This document shows, piece after piece, positions 62,280 to 64,000 of a stretch of DNA of 64,000 nt (position 1 is its first letter; the number at the start of each line of letters is the position of its first letter). Where the stretch lies: the NCBI RefSeq assembly GCF_900129115.1, contig NZ_FQUR01000007.1, positions 186,001 through 250,000 on the forward strand, written 5' to 3'. The position numbers and the translations under genes were made by a program. Origin of the DNA: Thermoanaerobacter uzonensis DSM 18761. GTDB lineage: Bacteria; Bacillota; Thermoanaerobacteria; Thermoanaerobacterales; Thermoanaerobacteraceae. The notes beneath the pieces were generated by a model. The model made no database searches. It worked only from the letters and a program-made list of their open reading frames with translations, and had not been told where the DNA came from.

Positions 62280-63234
62280 TAACAAAGTTTTGCTCGAGGT
62301 AAAAAATCTTAAAAAATATTTTCATGTTAGTGGTGGTATTTTAAAAGCTGTAGATGATGTAAGCTTTACCATTAAAAAAGGAGAAACATTAGGTTTGGTG
62401 GGAGAGTCGGGGTGTGGCAAATCTACGACTGGCCGGACCATAATAGGACTTTATGAGCCAACGGCAGGAGAAATTATATTTGATGGAGAAAGAGTTACCC
62501 ATTTAAATTACGAAGGAAGAAAAAAATTTGCTAGAAGAGCACAAATAATTTTCCAAGACCCTTATGCTTCCTTAAATCCCCGTATGACTGTAGGGGATAT
62601 CATCGGTGAAGGAATTGACATACACGAACTTTATACTGGAAAAGAAAGGATGGAAAGAATATATCAACTTTTAGAGATGGTAGGATTAAATAGAGAACAT
62701 GCTAATAGATTTCCTCACGAATTTTCAGGTGGTCAGAGACAAAGAATTGGTATAGCGAGGGCAATGGCTATAGAACCAGATTTTATTATAGCTGATGAAC
62801 CTATATCTGCTTTAGACGTGTCTATACAAGCTCAGATTGTAAATCTTTTGATGAATTTGCAACAAGAAAAAGGTCTTACCTACTTGTTCATTGCTCATGA
62901 CCTGAGCATGGTAAGGCATATAAGTGATAATGTTGCTGTAATGTATTTAGGAATGATTGTGGAAATGACTAGTAGCGCTGAGCTTTACTCTAATCCGCTA
63001 CATCCTTATACTCAGGCACTTTTGTCAGCGGTACCTATACCTGACCCTAATGTAGAGAGAAAAAGAGAAAGAATAATACTTGAAGGTGACGTGCCAAGCC
63101 CAATAAATCCACCCCCTGGTTGTAGATTTAGAACGAGATGCAAATATGCGATGGATATTTGCAAAGAACAAACTCCTCCACTTAAAGAAGTGGGTAGCGG
63201 TCATTTTGTTGCTTGTCATCTTTTTAATAAATAA
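62272..63234 (+). CDS. oppF: Oligopeptide ABC transporter ATP-binding protein OppF
   Basis: 320 residues. Walker [30 protein letters not shown], signature FSGGQRQR, Walker [19 protein letters not shown], and [17 protein letters not shown] at the C-terminus. Partner of OppD. Confidence 0.96.
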   Translation: MSDNKVLLEVKNLKKYFHVSGGILKAVDDVSFTIKKGETLGLVGESGCGKSTTGRTIIGLYEPTAGEIIFDGERVTHLNYEGRKKFARRAQIIFQDPYASLNPRMTVGDIIGEGIDIHELYTGKERMERIYQLLEMVGLNREHANRFPHEFSGGQRQRIGIARAMAIEPDFIIADEPISALDVSIQAQIVNLLMNLQQEKGLTYLFIAHDLSMVRHISDNVAVMYLGMIVEMTSSAELYSNPLHPYTQALLSAVPIPDPNVERKRERIILEGDVPSPINPPPGCRFRTRCKYAMDICKEQTPPLKEVGSGHFVACHLFNK

Positions 63235-63263
63235 AAAAGGCACTTGTAGCGAGTGCCTTTTTT
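63233..63263 (+). terminator. Intrinsic terminator of the opp operon
   Basis: AAAAAAGGCACT/AGTGCCTTTTTT stem (63233-63244 with 63252-63263) around a 7-nt loop. Confidence 0.92.
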
Positions 63264-63287
63264 AAAATTCTAAAAAGAAGGGATAAA

Positions 63288-64000
63288 ATGTCTAAAAAGG
63301 CTGTGTCAATTCTATTAGTCGTGATAATTTCTCTCCTCTTAATTTCTTATCATTTTTATGAATTTTTAAAAGTTTTTTCAAGTAATCCTTCTGATATGTG
63401 GAGCAGAGACTTGACTGTTGGTGAGAAAAATTTAAATATGCCTTCACCCCTTTTTTGGGATGGGGGAAGTGTATATGGAATTTGGACTAATGATACCGGT
63501 TTTGCAATATCACAGATTTACCCTTTTTCAAAGGATACAAAGAAAATTTTTATCAAGAACTTTAATGAGACCTCAGTGAAGAACGTTGAATATTACAAGG
63601 GGAAAATTTATTGGTCTGAAAATGATAATATAAATGAAATGGAAACAAACGGAGACAATTATGAAAATTTAAATATAATAGCAGTAAATTTTAAAATTGT
63701 TGATGACTATATTATAACTGTCAATTCACAGGGAATCGAAATTTTTAATATTGCAAATAATTTTAAAAAATTATCTGAGGTAAATCTAAAAAATGTTTCA
63801 CAAATCGATGCAGTACATAAAAATGGTACTTTGTATGTTTCGGTGCTTGTAGATGATAAGCAGGAATACAAAATTTATTATTTATCTTATGACATAAAAG
63901 GACAACGATGGTCTACACCTGTAGAAGTATATAAATTACCTCAGACAGCTACTTCAAAATTAGATAATATAAAGATTGGATATGATAAAAAAGTATACAT
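63288..64000 (+). CDS. Membrane-anchored extracytoplasmic protein, partial (3' end outside window)
   Basis: ATG 63288 behind AAGAAGGGAT opens a frame that runs uninterrupted to the window edge (237 codons). An N-terminal anchor (SILLVVIISLLLISYHFYEF) is followed by beta-rich sequence with recurring short strands (GKIYWSENDNI, GTLYVSVLVDDKQ, KIYYLSYDIKGQRW) suggestive of a beta-propeller, which is inference. No family recognised. Confidence 0.75.
   Translation, partial: MSKKAVSILLVVIISLLLISYHFYEFLKVFSSNPSDMWSRDLTVGEKNLNMPSPLFWDGGSVYGIWTNDTGFAISQIYPFSKDTKKIFIKNFNETSVKNVEYYKGKIYWSENDNINEMETNGDNYENLNIIAVNFKIVDDYIITVNSQGIEIFNIANNFKKLSEVNLKNVSQIDAVHKNGTLYVSVLVDDKQEYKIYYLSYDIKGQRWSTPVEVYKLPQTATSKLDNIKIGYDKKVY

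Overview
This 64 kb window is chromosomal DNA of an AT-rich anaerobic, spore-forming Firmicute, most likely a Thermoanaerobacter or close relative. Pointers are an [FeFe]-hydrogenase maturase (hydG), an electron-bifurcating NfnAB pair, a CIRCE-controlled groESL operon, a guanine/PRPP tandem riboswitch, a spoVB-like gene and an agr-type peptide signalling locus. Species is an inference; no rRNA is present.

Layout. 1-4.1 kb: tail of a branched-chain amino acid (liv) ABC operon whose livH has an in-frame TGA and whose livM and livG are fused. 4.1-6.1 kb: a soluble chemotaxis receptor and butyrate kinase. 6.2-9.4 kb: an agr quorum-sensing locus, including a 43-codon agrD behind a LytTR-type direct-repeat operator. 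9.7-12.7 kb: a P-loop/Asp23-like fusion gene plus nfnAB. 12.9-14.9 kb: 8-oxoguanine glycosylase, DUF554 and a HutP-family protein. 14.9-18.1 kb: a reverse-strand intracellular subtilase, then a cluster of tiny hydrophobic proteins and an acidic anchored protein. 18.3-20.5 kb: groESL and tRNA-Arg(CCT).

20.7-35.9 kb is purine metabolism: a guanine riboswitch ahead of guaBA, then a guanine aptamer in tandem with a ykkC-class (PRPP-type) aptamer ahead of a purine permease and purECSQLFMNHD. purM carries a one-base insertion in a T run. 36-40.6 kb: methyltransferase, glutamate racemase, M20 amidohydrolase, a candidate C-rich small RNA and a spoVB-like flippase whose start codon lies in the loop of a long hairpin. 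40.7-47 kb: hydG, a GC-rich structured repeat with inverted ends (a shortened copy lies at 38.6 kb), and a PTS operon with its own PRD regulator. 47.1-54.9 kb: yerC-pcrA-ligA-gatCAB, the conserved Firmicute order. 55-63.2 kb: an oligopeptide ABC operon with two paralogous binding proteins. The window ends inside an unrecognised membrane-anchored protein.

The most rewarding points are the agr locus (detached agrD, LytTR box, possibly split sensor), the tandem purine riboswitch, the structured repeat pair, the small RNA plus start-site hairpin upstream of the spoVB-like gene, and two single-base gene disruptions (livH, purM) that are either real lesions or sequence errors.
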